A stretch of DNA of 21,520 bases from a virus. Positions 7,137 to 14,248 of the stretch are shown in pieces (position 1 is the stretch's first letter; each line of letters starts with the position of its first letter). The notes beneath the pieces are model-generated. The model had not been told where the DNA came from. It did not search any database and was given only the letters and a program-made list of their open reading frames with translations. The translations under genes were made by a program, and so were the position numbers. The DNA lies in IMG/VR virus record IMGVR_UViG_3300026488_000055, positions 1 through 21,520 of that record; one strand, given 5' to 3'.

Positions 7137-7848
7137 TTGTTACTTCTCCATAATATTTGAATAAAACACCTTTCGGACCGCCTAAAAAATTAATAATAAA
7201 TCCAGCATATCCTTTAGTAGAATAAGAATGTGTCCCACCATCAGAAGAAGTTCCTGTTGCTCCGAGATTTAAAGTGAATTTATAACCTGTTCCATCTAAA
7301 TATGTTGGTGCTGATGAATTATAATCAACATAAAAATAATCACCAAGAGAAGGAGAACCACTTTCATATTGAGGGTGGGGGTTTGCAACTCTAAAAATTG
7401 AAAAAGTAACTATTGGAATTACTAAAAAATCACTTGGTTGTATATCATTTTTTATTTTTTTATAATCATTATACCAATCCGTAAAATCAAAAGTATATAT
7501 TATAGGTTGCCCAACACTTGACGCTGTAATTTTAGAATATGCTGTATAAATTAATCCTTTATCTGGTAATTGCAACCATTTATTACTTAATTTTCCAGTC
7601 TCATCACTTATTGGAATACAATTAGGAGTGGGTTCAACACAAGTAGGTATGTAATTTTTATCAATTTTTCCATTTTCATCACTTATTGGGATACAATGTG
7701 GTGATGATTTCTCACAAGTAGGAATAAACCCTTTATCAATTTTTCCATTTTCATCACTTACTGGAATACAATTAGGTTTAGGCAACTTACAAGATTTATA
7801 CCCATTTAATCTATCAGCATCAATAAAATTCAAATAATCATAATACAT
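7129..7848 (-). CDS. Probable tail-tip/fibre protein with Cys-flanked 25-residue repeats
   Basis: 239 residues. The N-terminal third has three tandem 25-residue units: C20-x6-C27-IPVSDENGKIDK, C45-x6-C52-IPISDENGKIDK, C70-x6-C77-IPISDETGKLSN, each continuing to a xxIPTC-like end in units 1 and 2. The core (xDENGKIDxxxIP) matches a linker repeat common in phage tail fibres; the paired cysteines are unusual. The C-terminal part (about 96-239) is Gly/Ser/Tyr/Thr-rich and ends in GTSSDGGTHSYSTKGYAGFI and GGPKGVLFKYYGEV, resembling a fibre tip domain. I infer an appendage protein. The Shine-Dalgarno site is AAGGG, 6 nt from the ATG. Confidence 0.65.
   Translation of the reverse strand: MYYDYLNFIDADRLNGYKSCKLPKPNCIPVSDENGKIDKGFIPTCEKSSPHCIPISDENGKIDKNYIPTCVEPTPNCIPISDETGKLSNKWLQLPDKGLIYTAYSKITASSVGQPIIYTFDFTDWYNDYKKIKNDIQPSDFLVIPIVTFSIFRVANPHPQYESGSPSLGDYFYVDYNSSAPTYLDGTGYKFTLNLGATGTSSDGGTHSYSTKGYAGFIINFLGGPKGVLFKYYGEVTNV
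7567..7791 (-). repeat. Three tandem 75-bp coding repeats
   Basis: Units at 7791-7717, 7716-7642 and 7641-7567 encode residues 20-44, 45-69 and 70-94 of the tail-tip protein. Units 1 and 2 are nearly identical over the SDENGKIDK segment; unit 3 diverges at its end (TGKLSNKW). An expandable array of this kind could change the length of a fibre linker. Confidence 0.85.
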
Positions 7849-7883
7849 ATTTTTCCCTTAATTTAACACATATTTTATTTTAT

Positions 7884-8906
7884 TTAAAACAAATAAATTA
7901 TCTGCCCACCTAAAACAACTATACTAACAAAAACTAATAATGTTCCATAAAAATAAAAGAAAGGAACATTAAAATACATTTTTGAAATAATTGTGCATTT
8001 ATGCGTTGGAGAAATAAAATATCCTGCAAAATCAATTAAATATAATAATGGTAAATAATGATTTCCAAATAAACTAATTCCTATTCCTGTTAATGCAGCA
8101 TATCTTGATGAACTACCAAGAATAACAGAACCTATAAAAGATAAAATAACAAATAAAATTAAGACTGATGAAGATTGTGAAATTGATTTGAAATATGGAG
8201 TTCCATATAATTTTAAGAAATGAGTTGCAATCATTAAAACAGCAAGAAATATTATTAAATTGTAATTTATATTTTTTAATGATTTGAAAAATTGATTATA
8301 ATCTAACAATATCATTCCAATTAGAAAAATTAAAAAGAAACTAAAATAATTATGAATTAATAGTGCAATAACAAGTCCTAAAAGTCCAGACATTAAAATA
8401 TATTTTACTTCAATTGGATTCACCTTTATTGAATTATCAAGTCCTAAAATATTTATATCATCATTTTTTATCCAAACAAAATAAGCAAACATCAATAATA
8501 TGAAATATGTTACTATTGCTGGAAATAGTAAATGTAAAAATTGAAAATAACTTATTCCTGCCACTCCAATTGTAATTATAATTGATTTTTCTAATGGAGA
8601 CCAAAGATAATAATGATGCGAAGACAGATACGCTAAAATTCCCATTTTTTGATTGTTTTTTTCTTTATTTTGAATACTATCTAACATTCCACATGCTAAA
8701 ACAATTCTCCCAGGAACGGGTAAAAATCCAAGAACATTTACAAATAAAAACAATAATAGTTTTTTATTCTTTATTTTTTTAAGAATAAAATCAATGATTG
8801 GAACAAAAAGTTGTTTATTTTTTAGAAAATCAGAAATAACCAAAACAGAAAACAATAAAAATACATAAGGAACAATACCAAAGACAAGTTTTTTTAATTC
8901 TATCAT
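7884..8906 (-). CDS. DUF401-like multi-pass membrane protein (ion-transporter superfamily)
   Basis: 340 residues with roughly nine or ten hydrophobic segments along the whole length. Three signatures point to DUF401 (COG1906): GFLPVPGRIVLACGMLDSI at 60-78, corresponding to the family LPxPGG motif; YLSSHHYYLWSPLEKSIII at 93-111, corresponding to the NYWFRHxWExxxP region; and GYFISPTHKCTIISKMYF at 295-312, corresponding to SPxHLCLVLTxxYF. SSRYAALTGIG (266-276) fits the second pore-loop half. DUF401 proteins are uncharacterised inner-membrane transporters of bacteria and archaea; substrate is unknown. I know of no virion role. Translation starts from AGGGGG eight bases before the ATG, overlapping the end of the gp14-like gene by context (4-nt gap). 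Likely host-derived cargo. Confidence 0.7.
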   Translation of the reverse strand: MIELKKLVFGIVPYVFLLFSVLVISDFLKNKQLFVPIIDFILKKIKNKKLLLFLFVNVLGFLPVPGRIVLACGMLDSIQNKEKNNQKMGILAYLSSHHYYLWSPLEKSIIITIGVAGISYFQFLHLLFPAIVTYFILLMFAYFVWIKNDDINILGLDNSIKVNPIEVKYILMSGLLGLVIALLIHNYFSFFLIFLIGMILLDYNQFFKSLKNINYNLIIFLAVLMIATHFLKLYGTPYFKSISQSSSVLILFVILSFIGSVILGSSSRYAALTGIGISLFGNHYLPLLYLIDFAGYFISPTHKCTIISKMYFNVPFFYFYGTLLVFVSIVVLGGQIIYLF

Positions 8907-8910
8907 TTAA

Positions 8911-9570
8911 TTATCCCCCTAACAATGGATTTTTTTCAGAATTATCAACAATATTTAATTCTTTCTCTTCATCTTCAATTTCTTTATTATTTCTTTCAAT
9001 ATCTTCATCATTTAAATCAAATAAATCTTCTAATTTAGGAAATGTAGGAAAATTATCATAATCTTGTGTTGCAACTTCTTGCGGAACAATATCATCATAA
9101 TCAAAAATAAATAGTTTACATTCTAATTTATAAGCATAATTTTTTCCTAATGGAAAATTCACTCCTGGTATATTATAATCAGTTACATAAGTTATCTCAA
9201 ATAATCTATCTGAAACAACATGGTAAATCAAATCCTGTTCTTTAGGAATTATATTAAAATGTTGAAACAATTTTTTTGGAGCATACACAGTCATTTCATC
9301 ATTTAGTTGTAATCCAAATTTTGTAAACATGTTACCAGGTCCTGCAAATCCTTCAACTTCTTCAACATAAACCCGTAATGCTTGTGCTTTTTCACTTATC
9401 TTTGTTTTAAATTCTTCAAATCCAGAAACTTCATTTAAAAGTTTTCTTTGAATATAATAAATATCTTGTCCATTTAAATATACTGCTTCTATTAAAATAT
9501 TTTCAAATGTTTCAACTTCTTTATTATCTTTTCTTGAATTATTAAACAAAAATGGATAATCAAATCTCAT
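8911..9570 (-). CDS. gp14: Neck protein (T4 gp14 family)
   Basis: 219 residues. A head-to-tail connector protein that with gp13 completes the filled head for tail attachment. The N-terminus RFDYPFLFNN matches the DYPFFFNN opening of gp14. Next come ENILIEAVYLNGQDIYYIQR, LRVYVEEVEGFAGPGNMF, TKFGLQLNDEMTVYAPKKLF and LIYHVVSDRLFEITYV, each with a clear counterpart in gp14 (ESIxxxGxDxxYxPR, GFxGEGxxxSKFGLExRDEMTF, GDLIYFPxxxxLFEITFV). YKLECKLFIFDYDDI aligns with its YKLQCExFEYSSED end. An acidic C-terminal extension of about 45 residues follows. The gp13-like gene lies a little upstream, separated by two extra genes. Confidence 0.92.
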   Translation of the reverse strand: MRFDYPFLFNNSRKDNKEVETFENILIEAVYLNGQDIYYIQRKLLNEVSGFEEFKTKISEKAQALRVYVEEVEGFAGPGNMFTKFGLQLNDEMTVYAPKKLFQHFNIIPKEQDLIYHVVSDRLFEITYVTDYNIPGVNFPLGKNYAYKLECKLFIFDYDDIVPQEVATQDYDNFPTFPKLEDLFDLNDEDIERNNKEIEDEEKELNIVDNSEKNPLLGG

Positions 9571-9844
9571 CTGGGTTCACCACCTGAATATATCCAAAAT
9601 ATACAATTAATACACCATTCATTTTTATTTCTCTTTTTTCACCATTTAAAAACCGTAAAACAATATTTTTTCCTTTTTTAGCAATTGAAATTGAATCATC
9701 AACCCATTTTCTAATTAAAGTAATAATTTTTTTATAAGTTGTATATTTTCCATCCCAAACAATTACATCTTGAATTTCCGATGGATTTATCAATTTTGCT
9801 GCAATAGCAGCATTATCAAGTAAAAAACTTTTAAACGAAATCAT
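9560..9844 (-). CDS. Small unknown protein between gp13 and gp14
   Basis: 94 residues, not recognised. A helical start (SFKSFLLDNAAIAAKLINPS) is followed by beta-like segments (DVIVWDGKYTTYKKI, NIVLRFLNGEKREIKMNGVL). It is translationally coupled at both ends: ATGA with the 265-residue gene upstream and an 11-nt overlap with gp14 downstream. Position suggests a role linked to the neck or head completion, but nothing in the sequence proves it. Confidence 0.6.
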   Translation of the reverse strand: MISFKSFLLDNAAIAAKLINPSEIQDVIVWDGKYTTYKKIITLIRKWVDDSISIAKKGKNIVLRFLNGEKREIKMNGVLIVYFGYIQVVNPDEI

Positions 9845-10638
9845 TTTAAAAAATTTACCATTTCAAAATAATTTTTTAAATATTTGATGTTTTCTTTAGA
9901 TATTTTATTTAGAAAATCACTCTTTTGTAAATCTAAAAAAATATAATCAAAATATAAATATTCTTCATCATCTTGTCTTTTATAAGGTATTTTTAAGAAT
10001 TTTAAAAAATTTTTTATTCCTATGAAATTCTCTTCTAAAAAACTTGTTGGAACATTAAGTTCAAGATTTATCTTTTTTGCATTCATAGTTTTTATTTTTT
10101 CAATCAAATCTAAAAATTCAATTTTAAATTGAATTTCAGAAAAATTATCACTTTCTAAAAATATTTTATGTTGAAATTCAATTACATTTATTTGAGAGTT
10201 TTCAAAATCAACTTTTTCAAAAAAATTGCTTGATAAATATAAAAGGTTCAAAGAAGAAATATTTAAAATAATCTTTTTAAGATGTTTAGTTCGTAATGGT
10301 TCAAAATAAATCTTATTACACTTTTTTATTTCAAATTCAATATTTTCATTATTTCTTTCTTGAATACAAATATTTAAACCTTCAGAGTTTATATTATCTA
10401 AATAAATTTTTCCAGAATAAATATATCCTAAAAATAATCTTTCTCTTTGATTTTCAAAATTTAAATTTTTTAAATATAAATTATTTCCATTTAATTTAAA
10501 ATATAATAAAATAACAGGTTTATTTATTTCATCTTTAATTTTTGAAAAGTCTATTATACTATCATCTTTTAATTCTATGACTTTATTTCTTTTAAATTTT
10601 TCAACAAATTCTTTTTCAATATGTTTAAAATTTTTCAT
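9841..10638 (-). CDS. Unknown beta-rich (solenoid-like) protein, related to the protein at 15572-16849
   Basis: 265 residues, not a family I can name. Residues about 40-175 are a series of short strands with regular aliphatic spacing: NNLYLKNLNFENQ, GKIYLDNINSEGLNI, NIEFEIKKCNKIYF, LKKIILNISSLNLLYLS, NFFEKVDFENSQINVIEF. This is how a right-handed solenoid or LRR-like fold reads. NNLYLKNLNFEN closely resembles NVLYLKNIEFKNN in the 425-residue protein at 15572-16849, and the C-terminal EYLYFDYIFLDL resembles two FDY modules there. The gene sits between gp13 (2 nt upstream) and a small gene (ATGA overlap), inside the neck block. A structural or adhesion role is possible but unproven. Confidence 0.6.
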   Translation of the reverse strand: MKNFKHIEKEFVEKFKRNKVIELKDDSIIDFSKIKDEINKPVILLYFKLNGNNLYLKNLNFENQRERLFLGYIYSGKIYLDNINSEGLNICIQERNNENIEFEIKKCNKIYFEPLRTKHLKKIILNISSLNLLYLSSNFFEKVDFENSQINVIEFQHKIFLESDNFSEIQFKIEFLDLIEKIKTMNAKKINLELNVPTSFLEENFIGIKNFLKFLKIPYKRQDDEEYLYFDYIFLDLQKSDFLNKISKENIKYLKNYFEMVNFLK

Positions 10639-10640
10639 TT

Positions 10641-11390
10641 TTATCCTACAAAGAAATCGGGTGGAAGTTGGTAAACATCAATCAATTCTTGTTCTAATTT
10701 TTCAAGTTCTTGTTGTGCATCTTGTTTTATTTGTTCAGCATTTAATTGCATACCATTTGGCAACATAGTTCCTTCATACTTCGAAAGGTTTAATCCCCAT
10801 TGGTATCTTGCCATTTCAGTTGCATATTTCTTTATCCACTTATTATCATAAATATAGTTCTCTATATCTGGGTCATCAATATCAGGAATTTCATAAAAAA
10901 TTATTCCATACTTTTGTCCTTTTTTAGCAGGAGTATTAATAAAATATAATTTTTTTGTAACTGGGTTAAAATCAAATTCAATTTTCACATTGTATTTTAC
11001 ATCCATAGTTTCCATAAATTCTTTTACTAATTCCCAAGTTAGTAAATTTCCTTTAAAAAATGAAAAATTCATAAAATCATTTGCAACAACATAATTCACT
11101 GCAAATGGGTCTTGCAAAGATGTGTTAATAGCAAAAGATGAATCATAAATTCTCAAAACTGACATCACTTCAAAAGGTAATTTAAACTCTCGTTGATTGT
11201 CTTCTGTTGGAATTAATACTCCTGCTCGTAATTGAGTGCCACCATAAGCAAATTGAAAATATTTTTGTAATGTTTCATAAATTATGTCTTCCAATTGGTC
11301 ATCAGTAATTTCAATATTTACAACAGGATAACCCAATCTTCTCAAAATATATTGCTTTAAATCATCTTTTGATTTAACTCGTGGTTGCAA
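10641..11390 (-). CDS. gp13: Neck/head-completion protein (T4 gp13 family), TTG start
   Basis: 249 residues. Binds the portal after packaging and, with gp14, forms the neck. Family hallmarks: DLKQYILRRLGYPVVNIEIT and DDQLEDIIYETLQKYFQFAY at the N-terminus; a middle region with FFKGNLLTWELVK; YGIIFYEIPDIDDPDIENYI; WIKKYATEMARYQWGLNLSK; and the C-terminal MQLNAEQIKQDAQQELEKLE with LPPDFFVG, which matches the gp13 end. The frame opens with TTG at 11390; AGGAG lies nine bases before it, and no ATG occurs until residue 80, inside the conserved region, so TTG is the likely start. It follows the small basic protein by 3 nt. Confidence 0.92.
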   Translation of the reverse strand: MQPRVKSKDDLKQYILRRLGYPVVNIEITDDQLEDIIYETLQKYFQFAYGGTQLRAGVLIPTEDNQREFKLPFEVMSVLRIYDSSFAINTSLQDPFAVNYVVANDFMNFSFFKGNLLTWELVKEFMETMDVKYNVKIEFDFNPVTKKLYFINTPAKKGQKYGIIFYEIPDIDDPDIENYIYDNKWIKKYATEMARYQWGLNLSKYEGTMLPNGMQLNAEQIKQDAQQELEKLEQELIDVYQLPPDFFVG

Positions 11391-11393
11391 GTT

Positions 11394-11675
11394 TTACTTC
11401 TCCTTTTTATTTTTCTTTTTATCTGTTTTTTCTTTAGTTTCCTTTTCTTTAGAATTTACTTGTGGTTTCTCAACTTTATCTTCACTCTTCTCTTTAGAAA
11501 CTTCTTGTGGTTTTTTAGATTTGACTATTTCATAAAAGATTGTTGAAAATTGTTCTGCTATTTCTTTCTCAATTTCAACAATTTCACCATGTTTAAAATG
11601 AACGATGTTTCCTTTTAGAAAAATATCAACATATTTTCCATTTGGTGCAAATACTTTATACATTTTTTTACTCAT
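11394..11675 (-). CDS. Small protein with highly charged, lysine-rich tail
   Basis: 93 residues from ATG 11675. An upstream in-frame GTG (11684) is possible, but AAAGGAG at 11690-11684 overlaps it and sits 8 nt before the ATG, so the ATG is preferred. The first about 55 residues (MYKVFAPNGKYVDIFLKGNI, VHFKHGEIVEIEKEIAEQF) look like a small beta domain. The last about 40 residues are almost entirely Lys, Glu, Ser and Gln, predicted disordered. I do not recognise the family; the position just before gp13 and after PAAR suggests a minor virion or assembly protein. Confidence 0.65.
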   Translation of the reverse strand: MSKKMYKVFAPNGKYVDIFLKGNIVHFKHGEIVEIEKEIAEQFSTIFYEIVKSKKPQEVSKEKSEDKVEKPQVNSKEKETKEKTDKKKNKKEK

Positions 11676-11683
11676 TTCAATCA

Positions 11684-11690
11684 CTCCTTT
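11684..11690 (-). promoter_or_regulatory. Shine-Dalgarno site that fixes the start of the small basic protein
   Basis: AAAGGAG on the minus strand, 8 nt before ATG 11675. Because it overlaps the alternative GTG at 11684, it favours the shorter 93-residue product. Confidence 0.75.
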
Positions 11691-11691
11691 C

Positions 11692-11994
11692 TTATCCTAC
11701 TATTACATTTGGACTTCCAGTTACTTGTGTAACAATCAAACAACCAACAGCACAATCCCCTATTCTTGCTGTTGCTCTATTATTTGTTTTAACAGTTGGA
11801 CTTCCTGAACAAATTACACCAACATGCCCACAAAAACCAAGAACAATATCCCCTATTCTTGCAGTTGGTCTATTATTAGTTATTACATCTGAACTTCCAG
11901 TTACAACAACACCACACATTGGAATACAACAAGAAGGACAATGACAACAACAAATTCCGCAATATATATCTCCAATTCGTCCAACTGCAGGCAT
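11692..11994 (-). CDS. PAAR-repeat spike-tip protein, cysteine-rich
   Basis: 100 residues, the usual size of phage PAAR proteins such as T4 gp5.4. It should form the sharp metal-bound cone on the central spike. Three RxGD elements mark the fold: R6-IGD, R46-IGD and R77-IGD, with TGSSDVITNNRPTARIGD and SGSPTVKTNNRATARIGD as near-repeats and TGSPNVIVG at the end. Odd feature: 12 cysteines, eight of them within residues 12-27 (including CCCHCPSCC), plus His18 and His57. Typical PAAR tips bind a single metal with a few His/Cys ligands, so this insertion may bind extra metal or be disulfide-linked. Neighbours are an unknown 368-residue protein (5 nt upstream) and the small basic protein. Confidence 0.9.
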   Translation of the reverse strand: MPAVGRIGDIYCGICCCHCPSCCIPMCGVVVTGSSDVITNNRPTARIGDIVLGFCGHVGVICSGSPTVKTNNRATARIGDCAVGCLIVTQVTGSPNVIVG

Positions 11995-11999
11995 AATTG

Positions 12000-13106
12000 T
12001 TAAAATTCTCCATGTAATTTTGAAATTAATAAGTTTCTTAAATCATTTGTATTTTTTCTTTCTTCTATAAGCATATGTTTAATATCAGGTGGATTTGCTT
12101 GTTTCATAGATTCATACTGCTCTCTATCACCAACCCCAAATTTTTTCTCAAATAAAAAATAAGTTGATTTAAATAAATTATTATTTTTATCATATTTTTC
12201 TTTATCTTCAATATCATAATAAGAATAAGTTTTATTAATATAATATTGACTTGATTGTTCATCAAATCCTACTTCATATAATCTAAAATCTTTTAAATTA
12301 TCTTTTTCAAGAGAATTATCAAGGACAGGTAAAATATTTAAAGGAGAATGTGTCATTTCTTGCCAACTTCCATTTGAATATTCATAAATTTTTTGTTTAT
12401 ATCCACCACCTGATTTTTTAAATCCAACAAAATCATTTAAATTTTTACTTGAAGGAAAATAATAAAGATAGTAAGAATAAGATGGATTTGATATTAATTT
12501 TTCAATTTCTTTTAGTGCAGTCTCACGAGTTTTATTTAAAATTTCTATTTCTTGATTTACTTGTTGTTCTGCCAATTCATCTGCTTTTGCATTTACATTA
12601 CTTTTTAATTGAGATTGCTTTGGAGTTGATAAAATTGAATTTTCAAGCATTAATATTTTCTCTAATAGAATTTGTCCGCCATTTAAAGGAGATAATATAT
12701 CAAATGGGTTCATATTTAAAGAATTTAATTTTTCTATAATTTCTTCAATCTCATCATTTGATAAAGAAAAAGGTAACTGAGAATAATCAATTTCAGTTAA
12801 ATGTTCAAAAATAAATTTTCTATCATTTTGTTCTTGAATAAATTTATTCTTATCTTTCAAATACAAATCTATTCCAAATAAATCATTTTTTAAAACATCA
12901 AAATGGGACTTTGGGTTATTTTTATCATCTTGAATTCCATTCTCAAGTTCAGATAAAGTAATTTTTGCATCTAAAATCCACAAGTATTTTTGAATTTTTA
13001 ATGTATCTTGAGAAAAATCAAAATTATCTAATAAAAAATTTATATATTGATAAGAATTTTGAAAAAAATCTTTATTTCTTATAATTGTTATTTCAGGTAA
13101 ATCCAT
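12000..13106 (-). CDS. Unknown protein upstream of PAAR
   Basis: 368 residues, not recognised. The N-terminal about 160 residues look helical and charged (NFLLDNFDFSQDTLKIQKYL, EIDYSQLPFSLSNDEIEEII). Residues about 170-215 (NVNAKADELAEQQVNQEIEI and following) form a likely coiled coil. The second half is Tyr/Ser/Asn-rich with beta character (SYSYYLYYFPSSKNLNDFVG, KQKIYEYSNGSWQEMTH). No signal peptide, membrane segment or catalytic motif is evident. It ends 5 nt before the PAAR gene, so a spike-loading, baseplate or spike-carried role is a reasonable guess from context only. Confidence 0.6.
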   Translation of the reverse strand: MDLPEITIIRNKDFFQNSYQYINFLLDNFDFSQDTLKIQKYLWILDAKITLSELENGIQDDKNNPKSHFDVLKNDLFGIDLYLKDKNKFIQEQNDRKFIFEHLTEIDYSQLPFSLSNDEIEEIIEKLNSLNMNPFDILSPLNGGQILLEKILMLENSILSTPKQSQLKSNVNAKADELAEQQVNQEIEILNKTRETALKEIEKLISNPSYSYYLYYFPSSKNLNDFVGFKKSGGGYKQKIYEYSNGSWQEMTHSPLNILPVLDNSLEKDNLKDFRLYEVGFDEQSSQYYINKTYSYYDIEDKEKYDKNNNLFKSTYFLFEKKFGVGDREQYESMKQANPPDIKHMLIEERKNTNDLRNLLISKLHGEF

Positions 13107-13108
13107 AT

Positions 13109-13402
13109 TTATCCTTTATTTTTACAAAGTTCTCTAACCTTCTCCAAAGCAGGTTTGTATTTTTTACAAATTTCACTATTTTTTCTTTTTCCGCCTTCGT
13201 TACAACCATATCTATTAAAGAAAAAGACTATCCTATCAACTGCTTGTTTTAAAGAAGTTGAATCTTTACAAATAACCTTTGCTATTTCTTCAGGTGAACC
13301 ATCTTTAAACAAACCTTCAGGTGGATGATATTTAACTTTTACACTATCAATCCACTTTTTCTCTTCAAGATATTTTTCAAATGCTTCACTCAAAACACCC
13401 AT
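13109..13402 (-). CDS. Conserved-looking small phage protein (PPEGLF motif)
   Basis: 97 residues from ATG 13402. A longer frame begins at 13438, but AGGAG at 13415-13411 lies 8 nt before 13402 and the extension would overlap the neighbour, so the shorter product is preferred. The opening MGVLSEAFEKYLEEKKW and the segment VKVKYHPPEGLFKDGSPEEI, AKVICKDSTSLKQAVDRI resemble small proteins seen next to tail and head genes of several phages; function is unknown. It contains four cysteines. It follows the 166-residue protein by 16 nt. Confidence 0.65.
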   Translation of the reverse strand: MGVLSEAFEKYLEEKKWIDSVKVKYHPPEGLFKDGSPEEIAKVICKDSTSLKQAVDRIVFFFNRYGCNEGGKRKNSEICKKYKPALEKVRELCKNKG

Positions 13403-13410
13403 TTTTAAAT

Positions 13411-13415
13411 CTCCT
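13411..13415 (-). promoter_or_regulatory. Shine-Dalgarno site that fixes the start at 13402
   Basis: AGGAG on the minus strand, 8 nt before ATG 13402. It supports the 97-residue product rather than a start at 13438. Confidence 0.75.
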
Positions 13416-13418
13416 TTT

Positions 13419-13919
13419 TTATTCTTGTATAAAATCAATTTCTACTAATTTTTCTAAAACATTTATAGGAATATCAAGACCTTCTATTTCATCTATTTTT
13501 GTTGGTTTAAATTCAATCTTTATTGTTTCAGTGTTAATAAAGTCTTCATATTCTCTCAATTGTTTTTCTCGTTCTTTTATAGCATCTTTAAATTCTTCTT
13601 TTAATTCATCTATTTTCTTATAAAATTCATCAATCTTCTCTTCATCAATAACAACATTGTCATTTTGTATAATCAATTTTCCATTTTCATCTCGTTTTCC
13701 ATATTGTCCCAAAAGGTTCAATCTTTTAGATTCATATTTCATAAACTCTTCTGATGGAGTAATCATATTATCAACATCTTTCAAAGCATCATTTAGTTGT
13801 TTTTTCAATCTTATTACCCTATAATTAAATTTTACATTTGTTGTTTTCAAACTTTCTAAAATATTCCTTAATTCTAATGCATCAATGATTTTTATTTCCT
13901 TCGTTACTATTTCTGACAT
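13419..13919 (-). CDS. Helical phage protein, DUF1617-like (weak)
   Basis: 166 residues, mostly helical. The layout resembles DUF1617 phage proteins: a start with ALELRNILESLKTTNVKFNY, a coiled helical centre with KRLNLLGQYGKRDENGKLII followed by an acidic DEEKIDEFYKKIDELKEEF helix, and a closing beta/helix part NTETIKIEFKPTKIDEIEGL and PINVLEKLVEIDFI. DUF1617 is of unknown function and common in phages of Gram-positive bacteria. The family call rests on pattern memory only. Upstream it is preceded by a good GGAGG site at about 13925-13930. Confidence 0.6.
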   Translation of the reverse strand: MSEIVTKEIKIIDALELRNILESLKTTNVKFNYRVIRLKKQLNDALKDVDNMITPSEEFMKYESKRLNLLGQYGKRDENGKLIIQNDNVVIDEEKIDEFYKKIDELKEEFKDAIKEREKQLREYEDFINTETIKIEFKPTKIDEIEGLDIPINVLEKLVEIDFIQE

Positions 13920-13939
13920 AAAAATCCTCCTTCTTTATT

Positions 13940-14227
13940 TTAATCTTCTTTTATTTCTTCAAATAATACTATGCAACCACCAGAAACTTTTTTAAATTTT
14001 AAATATTTATAAGGTGCATTTGGAATGTTCTTGATTTTTTTACCATTATTAGTTGCTTTTACAAACCCAGGACAATTATTACTATCCAATTTCAACGCCC
14101 AATATTTCCCTTCTTTTTCAGTTGAATAATCATCTAAATCTATAATCTTGTTATCAATCAACCATTTAACTATAAATTCATCAAAAGTTTCTCGTTTTTC
14201 ATTTACAAAATCAATAAATTTTCTCAT
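13940..14227 (-). CDS. Small unknown protein
   Basis: 95 residues, not recognised. It starts with a helical segment (KFIDFVNEKRETFDEFIVKW), followed by mixed strands (KYWALKLDSNNCPGFVKAT, YLKFKKVSGGCIVLFEE). No membrane segment or known motif. The ATG has an AGGAT-type Shine-Dalgarno site 5 nt upstream. It belongs to the run of short co-directional genes between the nuclease and the PAAR block. Confidence 0.55.
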   Translation of the reverse strand: MRKFIDFVNEKRETFDEFIVKWLIDNKIIDLDDYSTEKEGKYWALKLDSNNCPGFVKATNNGKKIKNIPNAPYKYLKFKKVSGGCIVLFEEIKED

Positions 14228-14248
14228 TTTAATCCTCTTTTTCTTTAT

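Noticed and set aside
7567-7791. CRISPR-like array
   Set aside because: The 75-bp repeats have no spacers and encode a protein repeat in frame.
11642-11944. 100-residue plus-strand frame opposite the PAAR gene
   Set aside because: The repeated TTI/PIL pattern mirrors the PAAR repeats on the minus strand; the minus-strand product has clear RxGD elements.
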